This document shows, in pieces, positions 10,366-20,847 of a stretch of 64,000 nucleotides of DNA. The DNA comes from Mycolicibacterium monacense. Its GTDB lineage: Bacteria > Actinomycetota > Actinomycetes > Mycobacteriales > Mycobacteriaceae. Each line of letters starts with the position of its first letter. Position 1 is the stretch's first letter. The position numbers were made by a program, and so were the translations under genes. Below the pieces are notes generated by a model. The model ran no database searches. It had not been told where the DNA came from and saw only the letters and a list, made by a program, of their open reading frames with translations. The stretch covers positions 124,001 to 188,000 of the forward strand of contig NZ_AP022617.1 in the NCBI RefSeq assembly GCF_010731575.1, given 5' to 3'.

Positions 10366-11324
10366 CGGTTGTCCTGGTCGATCCCCGCCGCCCCTCACTC
10401 GTCCCGGTCGAGGCGATCGGACTGCTCGCCGGCGACCTGCAATACACCGAGGAGATGCCGATCAAGGTGCCGTGGTCGCTGCCTGCGGCGCGGCCATGCT
10501 TCGCGGGTGACCCCGAAGACAACAGGGCGCCGGTGCTGCTGTCGTCGGATCCGGACCACCCCGCGGTCAGGTCCCGGCTGGCGGCCGGTGACCGGCTGAT
10601 CTCGGCACCCGATCCGCAGCCCGGCGAACGCCTCGTCGACGCGGTCGCGATGATGGACAAGCTGCGCACCTCGGGGCCGTGGGAGAGCGAGCAGACCCAC
10701 GCGTCGCTGCGCCGCTACCTGCTCGAGGAGACCTACGAACTCTTCGACGCGGTGCGCAGCGGCGACGCGGACGAACTGCGGGCCGAACTCGGCGATGTGC
10801 TGCTGCAGGTGCTGTTCCACGCCCGCATCGCCGAAGACGCCTCCCAGCATGCGTTCACCATCGACGACGTGGCCGAATCCCTGATCCGCAAACTCGGCAA
10901 CCGCGTGCCGGCGGTGCTTGCGGGAGAATCGGTTTCGCTCGACGAGCAGTTGGCGCAGTGGGAGGAGCGCAAGGCCCTCGAGAAGACGCGTGCGTCGTGT
11001 ATGGACGACGTGCCGACCGCCCAGCCGGCGTTGGCGCTGGCGCAGAAGGTGTTGGCGCGCGTGACCGCCGCGGGGCTGCCCGAAGACCTGATCCCCGCCA
11101 CGCTCACCACGGTGCAGGTGTCGGGGGATCACGACGCCGAGAACGCGCTGCGCGCAGACGTTCTCGAGTTCATGGACACGGTGCGCGGTGTCGAGCGCGC
11201 GGTCGCGGCCGCCCGTCGCGGTGAGGACGTCGCCGACGAACTCGACAGCACACCGGCCACCCGGATCACCGAGGAGGAGTGGCGGGCGCACTGGCCGACA
11301 AGGTCCGCCGAAGACCCGCGCTAG
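10362..11324 (+). CDS. mazG: nucleoside triphosphate pyrophosphohydrolase MazG
   Basis: Hydrolyses NTPs and dNTPs to monophosphates, including damaged nucleotides, and influences (p)ppGpp-related stress. The 320-residue product has an actinobacterial N-terminal extension (about 100 residues) followed by the MazG fold: the metal-binding EETYE (about residue 124) and [13 protein letters not shown] (about 143) helices supply the acidic residues. The ATG at 10362 overlaps the mfd stop as ATGA; in-frame starts further upstream lie inside mfd and are disregarded. The gene ends 118 bases before the convergent efeB stop, with a long palindrome between them. Confidence 0.93.
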   Translation: MTVVLVDPRRPSLVPVEAIGLLAGDLQYTEEMPIKVPWSLPAARPCFAGDPEDNRAPVLLSSDPDHPAVRSRLAAGDRLISAPDPQPGERLVDAVAMMDKLRTSGPWESEQTHASLRRYLLEETYELFDAVRSGDADELRAELGDVLLQVLFHARIAEDASQHAFTIDDVAESLIRKLGNRVPAVLAGESVSLDEQLAQWEERKALEKTRASCMDDVPTAQPALALAQKVLARVTAAGLPEDLIPATLTTVQVSGDHDAENALRADVLEFMDTVRGVERAVAAARRGEDVADELDSTPATRITEEEWRAHWPTRSAEDPR

Positions 11325-11342
11325 CGTCGCATCCGGCGGGTA

Positions 11343-11418
11343 TGTGTGAGTCCCGAATGCGATATCGCCGGTGCTAGCTGATAGCGCGGGCGATATCGAA
11401 TCTCGAAGGGACACACCA
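11343..11418. terminator. long imperfect inverted repeat between convergent mazG and efeB
   Basis: The core arms CGATATCGCC (11360-11369) and GGCGATATCG (11389-11398) are perfect complements around a 19-base loop. Outside them TGTGTGAGTCCC (from 11343) and GGGACACACCA (to about 11420) also pair with small bulges. The placement between two convergent stops suggests a bidirectional terminator, although there is no U-tract. The arms themselves contain the self-complementary CGATATCG, so a protein-binding operator is an alternative. Confidence 0.5.
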
Positions 11419-11442
11419 CCTGGAGATTGGTGCGCGTGTGAC

Positions 11443-12702
11443 TCAGTCGACCAGTCGGTCGCCGAGGAAGCGGTCCTCGCCGGTCACGCCGGGCAGCATG
11501 AAGAAGAACCCGCCCCCGACGGGCAGGATGTACTCCTCGAGCGGTTCGCCCTTGAGTCGCCGCTGGACGGTCAGGAAGCCCTTCTCGAGGCTGCGCTGGT
11601 AGGACACGAACGCCAACCCCTGGTCGAGGCGGCCGGCGCCGTCGAAACCCCGTGAGTATGAAAAGCCGCGCCGCAGAATGAGATTCTGCTCGGTCTCGGC
11701 CGTGCGGGGGTTCGCCAGCCGGATGTGCGCGTCGAGTTTGATGCGCTTACCGTCCGGGTCTTCGGCGTAGTCCGGGTCGGCGAACTCGTCGGTCATCCCG
11801 ATCGGTGCGCCGCTGACCTTGCGCCGCCCGAAGATCGCCTCCTGTTCGGCGAGTCGGGTGCGGTCCCAGAACTCGACGAACATGCGGATGATGCGGACGG
11901 CCTGATACGAGCCGCCGACCGCCCAGTCCGGTTCGCCGTCGTCGGGCCCCACCCACACGTGCCGGTCCATCAGCGCGTCGTCCTCCGGGTCGAGGTTCGA
12001 CGTCCCGTCCTTGAATCCCAACAGGTTTCGCGGTGTCGCCGCCTCCGACGCCGGCCCGGCGCCGATACCGCGGGCGTAGCCGTCGACCATCCAGCGCAGG
12101 ACCAGGTGGCTGCGGGTGCGGCGCATCAGCTGTCGCAGCGCGAACTGCACGGTGTCGGTGTGGCCGGCCTCCAGGATGATCGAGACGTCCCCGTGTGAGA
12201 GCTTGGGATCCAACCGGTCGTTCGCCAGGAACGGCATCGTCTCGAGTTCGCGGGGTTTGCGGTCGGCCAGACCGAACCGGTCGTCGAACAGCGATGCGCC
12301 GACACCGACGACCACCGACAGGTTGTCCGGCGGCGGTTTCTCCCCGAGGATCCCGGAGTCCACCGGGGGATAGGCGGGGTCACGCACCTCGGGCGGTCTG
12401 CCCGCCATCAGGCCCCGGATCTCGTCGGTCAATTCGGCGAGCGTCGCCGCCAGCCCGGCCCGGTCCTTCGACAACACGTTGAAGGAGGCGATCAGCCCCT
12501 GCTCGGGGATCGGCACCGACGTGATGCCGGTCTGGTGCGGGCCGTCGAACGGGACGAAACGCGCTCCGGACACCGGCGCAGCAGGCCGTGCGTCCGAACA
12601 TCCGGACAGCGCCGCACCGACGCCGACCGCGGCGCCGGTGCCCAGCGCGCCGGCGAAGAACGTCCGGCGCGAAAGACCTGTACGCCGCGAACCTCCGGTC
12701 AC
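11443..12702 (-). CDS. efeB: EfeB, Tat-exported Dyp-type heme peroxidase/deferrochelatase
   Basis: A 419-residue periplasmic heme peroxidase of the iron-uptake system. The N-terminus carries a twin-arginine signal (SRRTFFAGALG, residues 11-21) with a Cys soon after (LSGC), so it may also be lipidated. The Dyp signature GXXDG is present as GFKDGTSN near residue 228, in the usual place; the conserved heme-side His and Arg lie downstream. EfeB is thought to oxidise ferrous iron or release iron from heme for EfeO. The GTG start overlaps the efeO stop by four bases, so the pair is coupled. A separate membrane permease EfeU is not present next to it. Confidence 0.93.
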   Translation of the reverse strand: MTGGSRRTGLSRRTFFAGALGTGAAVGVGAALSGCSDARPAAPVSGARFVPFDGPHQTGITSVPIPEQGLIASFNVLSKDRAGLAATLAELTDEIRGLMAGRPPEVRDPAYPPVDSGILGEKPPPDNLSVVVGVGASLFDDRFGLADRKPRELETMPFLANDRLDPKLSHGDVSIILEAGHTDTVQFALRQLMRRTRSHLVLRWMVDGYARGIGAGPASEAATPRNLLGFKDGTSNLDPEDDALMDRHVWVGPDDGEPDWAVGGSYQAVRIIRMFVEFWDRTRLAEQEAIFGRRKVSGAPIGMTDEFADPDYAEDPDGKRIKLDAHIRLANPRTAETEQNLILRRGFSYSRGFDGAGRLDQGLAFVSYQRSLEKGFLTVQRRLKGEPLEEYILPVGGGFFFMLPGVTGEDRFLGDRLVD

Positions 12703-13628
12703 GTCAGCTTCAACGCTCCCGACACCTGGGAGAGGTTCTCGGACAGACCGGCCAACTGCGCCTTCATCTTGTCGATCGTCGCGGGGTCGACGGTCACCTC
12801 GGGGCAGCGCGCTGACGGGTACGGGTCGTTCTCGGTGCAGAACAGCACGAAGCCGTCGCCGCGGCGCAGCGGGCCCAGGGTCGCGAAGATCTCCGAGAAC
12901 CCGGCCTCGATCTTGCCCAGCAGCGCGGGATCGGCCTTCACGAGCGCGGGCGAGAGACGGTTCACCGCGGCCTCAGAACCCTGCAGGTTGGCCTCGAAAT
13001 CCCACAGGTCGGTCTTGGAGTAGCGGTCCTCCTCGCCGGTGATCTTGCCTTCCGACACCTCTTCGATGAGTTCGGCCGCCCCGGTCGACACGTCGACCGG
13101 CGTCACGTCGACCGTCGGCAGCTGCTTCTGCAGCGTCGCGACGTCGGCGTCGAGCTGATCGGCGAACTGCGCACCGCCCTCGGTGGTGTTCTGCGAGAAC
13201 AGCAGGTACTCGAGGCGGTGCCAGCCGGTGAACGCCGGGTCGTCGACGCCGGCGAAGTCGTCGACGCGGGCGTCGACCTTGCCGTCGATCTCCTCGACGA
13301 GGCCGGCCAGCGGCTCGATGCGCTCCCAGGGCAGGCGCGAGGGGGCGAAGGCGTCCTGGGCGGCCTGCAGGTTGTTCGCCCGCACCGCGTCGGTCAGCGT
13401 CTTGACGGCGCCGACGAGCTCGTCGGCCTGGGCGATCGCGTACGCCTTGTACTCGGTGGCCGCCTTCTGGGCCTCGGGGCTGGGCGCCGCGGCGGCCGCG
13501 GAGGACTCCGAGGTCCCCGAAGTCGTCGACGACGTCTCGGAATCGCCGCCCTCGCCGTTGCTCGAACAGCCGGCCAGAACCACAGCCAATGCCACCACCG
13601 GTACCTGCCAGGCGATATGCCGTCCCAT
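12699..13628 (-). CDS. efeO: EfeO, iron-binding lipoprotein of the EfeUOB uptake system
   Basis: A 309-residue extracytoplasmic protein. The start is ATG with a strong ribosome site (GGGAGGT). The signal sequence ends in a lipobox, VLAGC, with Cys20; a Ser/Thr linker follows. The rest is an EfeO/imelysin (M75) helical domain: the metal-site motif HxxE is visible in GWHRLEYLLF (about residue 140). EfeO binds ferric iron outside the membrane for transfer to the EfeU permease. No EfeU gene is in the window, so the permease must be elsewhere or replaced. A candidate IdeR box lies 46 bases upstream. Confidence 0.92.
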   Translation of the reverse strand: MGRHIAWQVPVVALAVVLAGCSSNGEGGDSETSSTTSGTSESSAAAAAPSPEAQKAATEYKAYAIAQADELVGAVKTLTDAVRANNLQAAQDAFAPSRLPWERIEPLAGLVEEIDGKVDARVDDFAGVDDPAFTGWHRLEYLLFSQNTTEGGAQFADQLDADVATLQKQLPTVDVTPVDVSTGAAELIEEVSEGKITGEEDRYSKTDLWDFEANLQGSEAAVNRLSPALVKADPALLGKIEAGFSEIFATLGPLRRGDGFVLFCTENDPYPSARCPEVTVDPATIDKMKAQLAGLSENLSQVSGALKLT

Positions 13629-13674
13629 CGGACCTCCCTTGATCGGAGCCGAACATTACCCTGCAGCCCGACCG

Positions 13675-13693
13675 ACAGGGTAGGCATACCTAA
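13675..13693 (-). promoter_or_regulatory. candidate IdeR iron box upstream of efeO
   Basis: The 19 bases ACAGGGTAGGCATACCTAA match the mycobacterial iron box TTAGGTTAGGCTAACCTAA at 14 of 19 positions, counted by eye, including both TAGG/CCTA half-site cores. The site ends 46 bases upstream of the efeO ATG. IdeR bound to Fe(II) represses iron-acquisition genes, so the efeO-efeB pair would be expressed on iron starvation. The match is direct; regulation is inference. Confidence 0.65.
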
Positions 13694-13859
13694 AAATTCG
13701 CCCCGGGGCGTCCGAGGCGACGGTCGCACTCCGCGCGAGTCGATACTCTGGAGGCCGCCTGTCGACGCGCTGCGGCAACCTCGCCACGGCTTGTGAAACG
13801 GCCGGTTACGTACCGTCGCATGGGAGTATGGAGCGACGACCGTCGGTTTAGGGAGTGCG

Positions 13860-15988
<2,129 letters not shown>

Positions 15989-16008
15989 GCATGGTGCGCT
16001 GAAAGACG

Positions 16009-16683
16009 ATGCCCGAATCGAAGCGGCCCGATCCGAAACGTCGGTCCCCGGCCTCCCGGCCGGGTAAGCCCGGCGGTGCGAACCGGGGCCGTCCGAAGGG
16101 CACGTCGACTCCGCGCCGGGAACCGCGCGCCATCGAGGCCAAGCCGGCGTCCGAACAGCCGGACGCCGAATCGGTCGGCCATGCGATCGTGCGGCGGGCC
16201 GAACAGCTCGCCGTCGAGCAGTCCGAACAGCGGTTCGGTTCGGCGGCGCGGCGCGCGGCGATCCTGGCGGCGGTGGTGTGTGTGCTGACGTTGACGATCG
16301 CCGGGCCGGTGCGCACCTACTTCTCCCAGCGCACGGAGATGAAGCAGCTCAAGGCCACCGAGGAGCAGTTGCGTGAACAGATCGCCGAACTCGAGCAGCA
16401 GAAGGTGAAGTTGGCCGACCCGGTGTTCATCGCCGCGCAGGCGCGTGAGCGGCTGGGTTTCGTGATGCCCGGCGACATCCCGTTCCAGGTGCAACTGCCG
16501 CCCGGGGCGGTCGCACCCGGCAGCCGACCGGCCGACGAGCAGCCGAACGCCCCGTCCGGGCAGCCCTGGTACACCTCGCTGTGGAAGACGATCGCCGACG
16601 AACCGCACGGGGCGCCCGCTCCGCCCCCCGTTCCGCCGGGGCCGCCGCCTCCGCCCGCACCACCCCCGCCGCCCGGTGGTTGA
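16009..16683 (+). CDS. ftsB: FtsB/DivIC-family septum formation initiator
   Basis: A 224-residue bitopic membrane protein of the divisome. A basic cytoplasmic N-terminus of about 85 residues precedes one membrane helix (about 84-102, AAILAAVVCVLTLTIAG), then a short coiled coil (EMKQLKATEEQLREQIAELEQQ, seen in pieces) and the conserved ARERLGFVMPGD motif. The C-terminus is a proline-rich tail ending in PPPPGG. The family scaffolds FtsQ and FtsL at the septum. Corresponds to Rv1024 by position and structure. The stop overlaps the next gene by eight bases. Confidence 0.88.
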   Translation: MPESKRPDPKRRSPASRPGKPGGANRGRPKGTSTPRREPRAIEAKPASEQPDAESVGHAIVRRAEQLAVEQSEQRFGSAARRAAILAAVVCVLTLTIAGPVRTYFSQRTEMKQLKATEEQLREQIAELEQQKVKLADPVFIAAQARERLGFVMPGDIPFQVQLPPGAVAPGSRPADEQPNAPSGQPWYTSLWKTIADEPHGAPAPPPVPPGPPPPPAPPPPPGG

Positions 16684-17176
16684 GCGCAGTGATCTGGACG
16701 CCGTCGCGCGGCAGTTGGGCCGTGAGCCGCGAGGTGTCCTGGAGATCGCCTACCGCTGCCCCAACGGAGAGCCCGGTGTCGTCAAGACCGCACCGCGGCT
16801 ACCCGACGGCACCCCGTTCCCGACGCTGTACTACCTCACCCATCCGGTGCTGACGGCGGCGGCCAGTCGCCTGGAGTCGTCGGGCCTGATGCGGCAGATG
16901 ACCGAAAGGCTCTCTGAGGACCCGGAATTGGCCGATGCGTACCGGCGGGCGCACGAGTCGTTCCTGGCCGAACGCGATGCGATCGAACCGCTGGGCACCA
17001 CGTTCTCGGGCGGCGGGATGCCGGATCGGGTGAAATGTCTGCACGTGGTGATCGCGCACTCGCTGGCCAAGGGGCCGGGCGTGAACCCGTTCGGTGACGA
17101 GGCGCTGGCGATCCTGGCCGCCGAACCGGGTATGCAGGGAATTCTGGACGCGGACGTGTGGAGGTTGCGTGGTTAG
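16676..17176 (+). CDS. DUF501 domain-containing protein
   Basis: A 166-residue soluble protein covering the whole DUF501 domain (IAYRCPNGEPGVVKTAPRLPDG near the N-terminus; GGMPDRVKCLHVVIAHSLA near 118-136; GINPFGDEA-type sequence near 140). The family occurs between ftsB and ppx in most actinobacteria and its function is unknown; the cysteines and histidines at CLHVVIAH suggest a metal or thiol site, but this is a guess. The GTG start overlaps ftsB by eight bases and its stop overlaps the ppx start by eight, so the three are translationally coupled. Confidence 0.88.
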   Translation: MVERSDLDAVARQLGREPRGVLEIAYRCPNGEPGVVKTAPRLPDGTPFPTLYYLTHPVLTAAASRLESSGLMRQMTERLSEDPELADAYRRAHESFLAERDAIEPLGTTFSGGGMPDRVKCLHVVIAHSLAKGPGVNPFGDEALAILAAEPGMQGILDADVWRLRG

Positions 17177-18107
17177 GGTGGCGGCGGTCGACTGCGGGAC
17201 CAACTCGATCCGGTTGCTGATCGCCGATGCCGCCGAGGGCCGGCTGACCGATGTGCACCGGGAGATGCGCATCGTGCGGCTGGGCCAAGGTGTCGACGCC
17301 ACAGGCGAATTCGCGCCGGACGCATTGGCCCGCACCCAGGGTGCGCTGGCCGCGTACGCGGAGTTGATGCGCGCCTACGAGGTGGCGAGGGTGCGGATGG
17401 TCGCGACGTCGGCGGCCCGCGACGTCGCCAACCGCGATGCGTTCTTCCAGATGACCGCCGACGTGCTGGGTGAGGTGGTCGACGGGGCGGTGGCCGAGGT
17501 CATCACGGGCACCGAGGAAGCCGAGTTGTCGTTCCGCGGCGCGGTGGCCGAACTCGACCCGGCGGACGGGCCGTTCGTCGTCGTCGACCTCGGCGGCGGG
17601 TCGACGGAGGTCGTGGTGGGCCGGGACCGGGTGGACGCGAGCTTCTCGGCCGACATCGGCTGTGTGCGGCTGACGGAGCGGTGCCTGCACTCGGATCCGC
17701 CGACGGCCGAGGAGGTGTCGGCCGCGCGGGAGTTCATCCGCGGCGCGCTCGACGAGGCGCTGCAGCAGGTGCCCGTGCAGGGGGCGCGGACCTGGGTCGG
17801 CGTGGCGGGGACCATGACGACGCTCGCGGCGCTGGCGCATCGGATGACGACGTACGACTCCGAGGCAATTCACCTGTCGCGGGTGGGTTTTCGCTCACTG
17901 CTGGAGGTGTGCGACGAGCTCATCGCGATGACGCGTCAGCAGCGGGCGGCGCTGGGTCCGATGCACGAGGGGCGCGTCGACGTGATCGGCGGCGGCGCGA
18001 TCATCGTCGAGGAACTGGCGCGTGAACTCGGCGAGCGGGCCGGGATCAACGAACTGGTCGTCAGCGAACACGACATCCTCGACGGCATCGCGCTGTCGAT
18101 CGCCTAG
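17169..18107 (+). CDS. ppx2: Ppx/GppA exopolyphosphatase family protein
   Basis: A 312-residue member of the sugar kinase/actin-like phosphatase fold. The P-loop-like VDCGTNSIRLLIAD is at residues 7-20 and the second phosphate loop VVDLGGGSTEVVVG near 138. The family hydrolyses polyphosphate or the pentaphosphate of pppGpp. The single-domain length matches Ppx2 of M. tuberculosis (Rv1026), which occupies the same place; that protein has weak exopolyphosphatase activity, and the physiological substrate is debated. The GTG at 17169 was chosen because it begins the conserved N-terminus (MVRVAAVDCG). The last four bases overlap the convergent radical SAM gene. Confidence 0.9.
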   Translation: MVRVAAVDCGTNSIRLLIADAAEGRLTDVHREMRIVRLGQGVDATGEFAPDALARTQGALAAYAELMRAYEVARVRMVATSAARDVANRDAFFQMTADVLGEVVDGAVAEVITGTEEAELSFRGAVAELDPADGPFVVVDLGGGSTEVVVGRDRVDASFSADIGCVRLTERCLHSDPPTAEEVSAAREFIRGALDEALQQVPVQGARTWVGVAGTMTTLAALAHRMTTYDSEAIHLSRVGFRSLLEVCDELIAMTRQQRAALGPMHEGRVDVIGGGAIIVEELARELGERAGINELVVSEHDILDGIALSIA

Positions 18108-19660
18108 CGCACCGCGACGATCGGCAGCGCCGCACCGGCGGTGGCCGAAAGCCGTTGGCGCGCCAGGGCCGGCCACGCCTGCACCGCGCAGAACGGGGCG
18201 CACTGGTCCTGTGCGCTGCGGGTGCCGACGTGTACGCAGCACTGCACGAGGCGTTCCTCGATCATCGTCGACATGTCCATGAAGGGTTTGACGGTGATCC
18301 GGACGACGCGCTCACCGAGCAGGCGCCGTACCTTGCGCCGTCGCCCGGGGAGCGCGGAGGAGGCCAGGGTCAGCAGCGTCGACATGCCGAGATCGCAACT
18401 CTGGCAGATGATCTGCCAGATGTCGCCGATCTGGGGATGTGACAGCGAGGACTGTTCGGACAGCAGGCCGAGCAGCGATTCCTGCACGGCCATCCGCAGT
18501 TGCCGGGGGATTTCGGAGTCGGCGATGCGGTTGGCCACCAGGCCGAGTTTCTCCTTGAGGTTGTCGTGCCCGATGAGCGCGACGAGCGAGCGCCACTGGT
18601 CGTTGTCGTCGCGGATCAGATAGCCGACGGAGCAGCAATGCGGGTGTGAGCACGGCAGCGCGGTGAGATCCCGCCACGTCACCGCACCGCCGGTCTGCGG
18701 GCCGAGTCGGCTGAGCACACCGGTGTGGGTGAGGCGGTGCTGCGGGTCGATGTCACCCGATCTGCCGGAACCGAACTGCGGTTGGATGGTCAACCCGCCG
18801 ACGTACGGGGTGGCCAGTGCGAGGCGGACCATGTCCCCGATCTCGTCGTCGTTGACGCCCAGTGCGGTCGTCATGACCAGCGTGGTGAAGATCTCCCGCT
18901 CCGAGAGGCGTTGCAGCGCCGCACGTTTGATCCGGCGCAGATCGCCGCCGCGGTGGTGCCGGTGCGCCGCCTCGGAGAGCCCGTCGTACTGCAGGTACAC
19001 CTCGACACGTTCGCGGTGGGCGGTCAGCAGGTCGAGCAGGGCGTCGTCGGTGGCGATGCGGACACCGTTGGTGTTGACCAGGATCCGGGTGATCGGGCGG
19101 TCGACGAGTTCGGTGAGCAGCTCGGCCAGCCGGGGGTGGAGGGTGGGTTCGCCGCCGCTGAGCATGACCACGTCGAGGCGGCCGTTCTCGCGCCGCAGGC
19201 GTTGATCGACGTTGGCCAGCACCTCGGCGACGGGCACCACGTTGCGCAGGTCGGGTGAGGACTCGGTGAAGCAGGTGGGGCAGCGTAGGTTGCAGGTGTC
19301 GGAGATGTCCTGCAGGAGGATGCAGGTGTGCTGGGTCTGCATCTCCGGCAGACCGCGCAGGTACGCCTGGGGAATCGGGTCGAAGTTGCCCGGCACGTCG
19401 GGGGTGTGGACCTTCGTCGGCGCCGTCCACTCCTCCAGGTAGGACAGGATCTCGGGCACCTCGTCGTAGAGCGTGCGTACCAGACCGTGGCTGCGGCAGC
19501 CCCGTTCGAGCCATACGCGGCCGTCGCGTTCGACGAGTCGGCCGCTGAGCCGTTCCACGTCGGCCAGTGGGCGTTCGGGGGCCTCGTCGTGGCAGTGCGG
19601 GCAGTAGGCGGTGACGTAGCGGTGCAAGCGGTCACCGCGCAGACCCATGCCGGCGGTCAT
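18104..19660 (-). CDS. radical SAM protein resembling the MJ0619/Tes (tetraether lipid synthase) family
   Basis: A 518-residue enzyme. The ATG at 19660 overlaps the upstream gene as ATGA. Residues 20-59 hold a rubredoxin-like site, YCPHC plus ERGCRSHG (Cys20, 23, 55). The radical SAM cluster motif CNLRCPTC is at 123-130, and SGGEPTLHP near 165 is the SAM-binding GGE motif. The C-terminus is rich in cysteines (SHPHCCSVGY, CQSCD, QCCVHVG, QCAPFCAVQAW), suggesting auxiliary iron-sulfur clusters. This layout (N-terminal zinc/rubredoxin site, SAM core, Cys-rich tail) is that of MJ0619 and of the archaeal tetraether synthase Tes, which joins lipid chains. A lipid substrate fits the operon, which encodes an Lgt-like protein; the exact reaction is not known. 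Confidence 0.75.
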   Translation of the reverse strand: MTAGMGLRGDRLHRYVTAYCPHCHDEAPERPLADVERLSGRLVERDGRVWLERGCRSHGLVRTLYDEVPEILSYLEEWTAPTKVHTPDVPGNFDPIPQAYLRGLPEMQTQHTCILLQDISDTCNLRCPTCFTESSPDLRNVVPVAEVLANVDQRLRRENGRLDVVMLSGGEPTLHPRLAELLTELVDRPITRILVNTNGVRIATDDALLDLLTAHRERVEVYLQYDGLSEAAHRHHRGGDLRRIKRAALQRLSEREIFTTLVMTTALGVNDDEIGDMVRLALATPYVGGLTIQPQFGSGRSGDIDPQHRLTHTGVLSRLGPQTGGAVTWRDLTALPCSHPHCCSVGYLIRDDNDQWRSLVALIGHDNLKEKLGLVANRIADSEIPRQLRMAVQESLLGLLSEQSSLSHPQIGDIWQIICQSCDLGMSTLLTLASSALPGRRRKVRRLLGERVVRITVKPFMDMSTMIEERLVQCCVHVGTRSAQDQCAPFCAVQAWPALARQRLSATAGAALPIVAVR

Positions 19661-20025
19661 GTCGCGTACAGGGACGGGTTGATGCCGGTGCAGATCCCGA
19701 CGGTGACCAGAGACACCAGCGCCCAGCCGACCATCAGGCCGAGGCCGATGCCCTTGGCCTGTGGGTTGCGGACCGTCAGCAGCGCGGCGCCGCCACCGAA
19801 GGCGATGAGCGCCAGCATGACCGCGGCGGCTCCGAGGATGATGTTCGCCGAGTCCGTCGACGAGCTGGCGATGATGAACGCCAGGAAACCCAGCAGCGAG
19901 TTCAGCGCGATGTAGACCGGTGCGCCGACGAACACCATGCCGATCGAGATCTTCTTCGGCGGTTGCGGCGGTGGCGCCGGGTAGCCGTAGCCGCCGGGAT
20001 TCGGCGGGCCTGGCGGATGGTTCAT
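19657..20025 (-). CDS. small proline-rich N-terminus membrane protein
   Basis: A 122-residue protein with no family that I recognise. The ATG at 20025 overlaps the Lgt-like stop (ATGA) and the stop overlaps the radical SAM start (ATGA), so it is tightly embedded in the operon. The first 25 residues are Pro/Gly/Tyr-rich (NHPPGPPNPGGYGYPAPPPQ), as in many actinobacterial membrane proteins. Three to four hydrophobic segments follow (about 30-55, 60-80, 95-115). A longer frame upstream exists, but its extra residues lie inside the preceding gene. Confidence 0.7.
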   Translation of the reverse strand: MNHPPGPPNPGGYGYPAPPPQPPKKISIGMVFVGAPVYIALNSLLGFLAFIIASSSTDSANIILGAAAVMLALIAFGGGAALLTVRNPQAKGIGLGLMVGWALVSLVTVGICTGINPSLYAT

Positions 20026-20807
20026 GCACGCACTTCCTGCTGGTGGGCTGCGGAGCGATAGTAACCACGACGGTGGCCGTACCACAGTCGAATCCCGATG
20101 AGGAGCAGCGACGGCAGCAGGAACCACTGCGGCCGAGTGAGATCGAGCCACACGGTCTCGTTGGCGCGGGTGAACTCGACGAGGAAGCGGAAGGTGGCAT
20201 AGCCGGCGATGTAGAGCACGAACAGCTCCCCGGGGTGGCGGATCCGGTCACGAAGCCACAGCAGGATGACGAAAGCGGCGAGCTGGAAGGCGATTTCGTA
20301 GAGGAATGACGGATGCATGGCCTGGCCGGTGAGACAGCCCGGGCAGTCGGGGGTGGTGGCCGGTGCGTGGATTCCCCAGGGCAGCGTGGTGGGACGTCCG
20401 GGCGCTTCGGTGAGGTGGCAGCCGATGCGTCCGACGGCGATGCCGAGGGCGACCGCCGGGGCGAACAGGTCGCCGGTCTTGCCGCGGTAACCGCCGATGC
20501 GTTTGGCGACAAGGACTCCGAGGTAGGCGCCGAGGAGGCCGCCGAGAACGCTGCGGGACCCGAATTGCCATGCCTCCGCGAGGCTGGGATTGGCGGTGAG
20601 GTCGAGGTGGCGGGCCCACCCCGACAGTCGCATACCGATCGCGCCGCCGACGAGGGCGCCGGAGGCCGCGACGACGGACTGTTCGTTGACCGCACCCCGT
20701 CGACGGGCCTCGGCGACGAAGACGACCAGAGCGGCGAGGACCCCCAGGCCGATGAAGACGCCGTGCACCGGCACCGCGACGGGGCCGAGGTGCCACTCGG
20801 GGGTCAT
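20022..20807 (-). CDS. Lgt-like prolipoprotein diacylglyceryl transferase homologue
   Basis: A 261-residue polytopic membrane protein (about seven helices) of the Lgt fold. Lgt moves diacylglycerol from phosphatidylglycerol to lipobox cysteines. The conserved regions are recognisable: VHGVFIGLGV near residue 14, GRIGCHLTE at 126-134 and HPSFLYE at 165-171, corresponding to GRxGNFxNxE and HPxQLYE of classical Lgt. The asparagine of the GRxGN motif is replaced by Cys130. Four cysteines in or near a loop (Cys130, Cys155, Cys158) are unusual. It may be a paralogue that acts on another acceptor or lipid, since mycobacteria have a separate housekeeping lgt. Coupled to downstream genes. Confidence 0.8.
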   Translation of the reverse strand: MTPEWHLGPVAVPVHGVFIGLGVLAALVVFVAEARRRGAVNEQSVVAASGALVGGAIGMRLSGWARHLDLTANPSLAEAWQFGSRSVLGGLLGAYLGVLVAKRIGGYRGKTGDLFAPAVALGIAVGRIGCHLTEAPGRPTTLPWGIHAPATTPDCPGCLTGQAMHPSFLYEIAFQLAAFVILLWLRDRIRHPGELFVLYIAGYATFRFLVEFTRANETVWLDLTRPQWFLLPSLLLIGIRLWYGHRRGYYRSAAHQQEVRA

Positions 20808-20847
20808 CGGCGGAATGTAGCGGCCCGGTCACCGGGTGCGCAACGGC

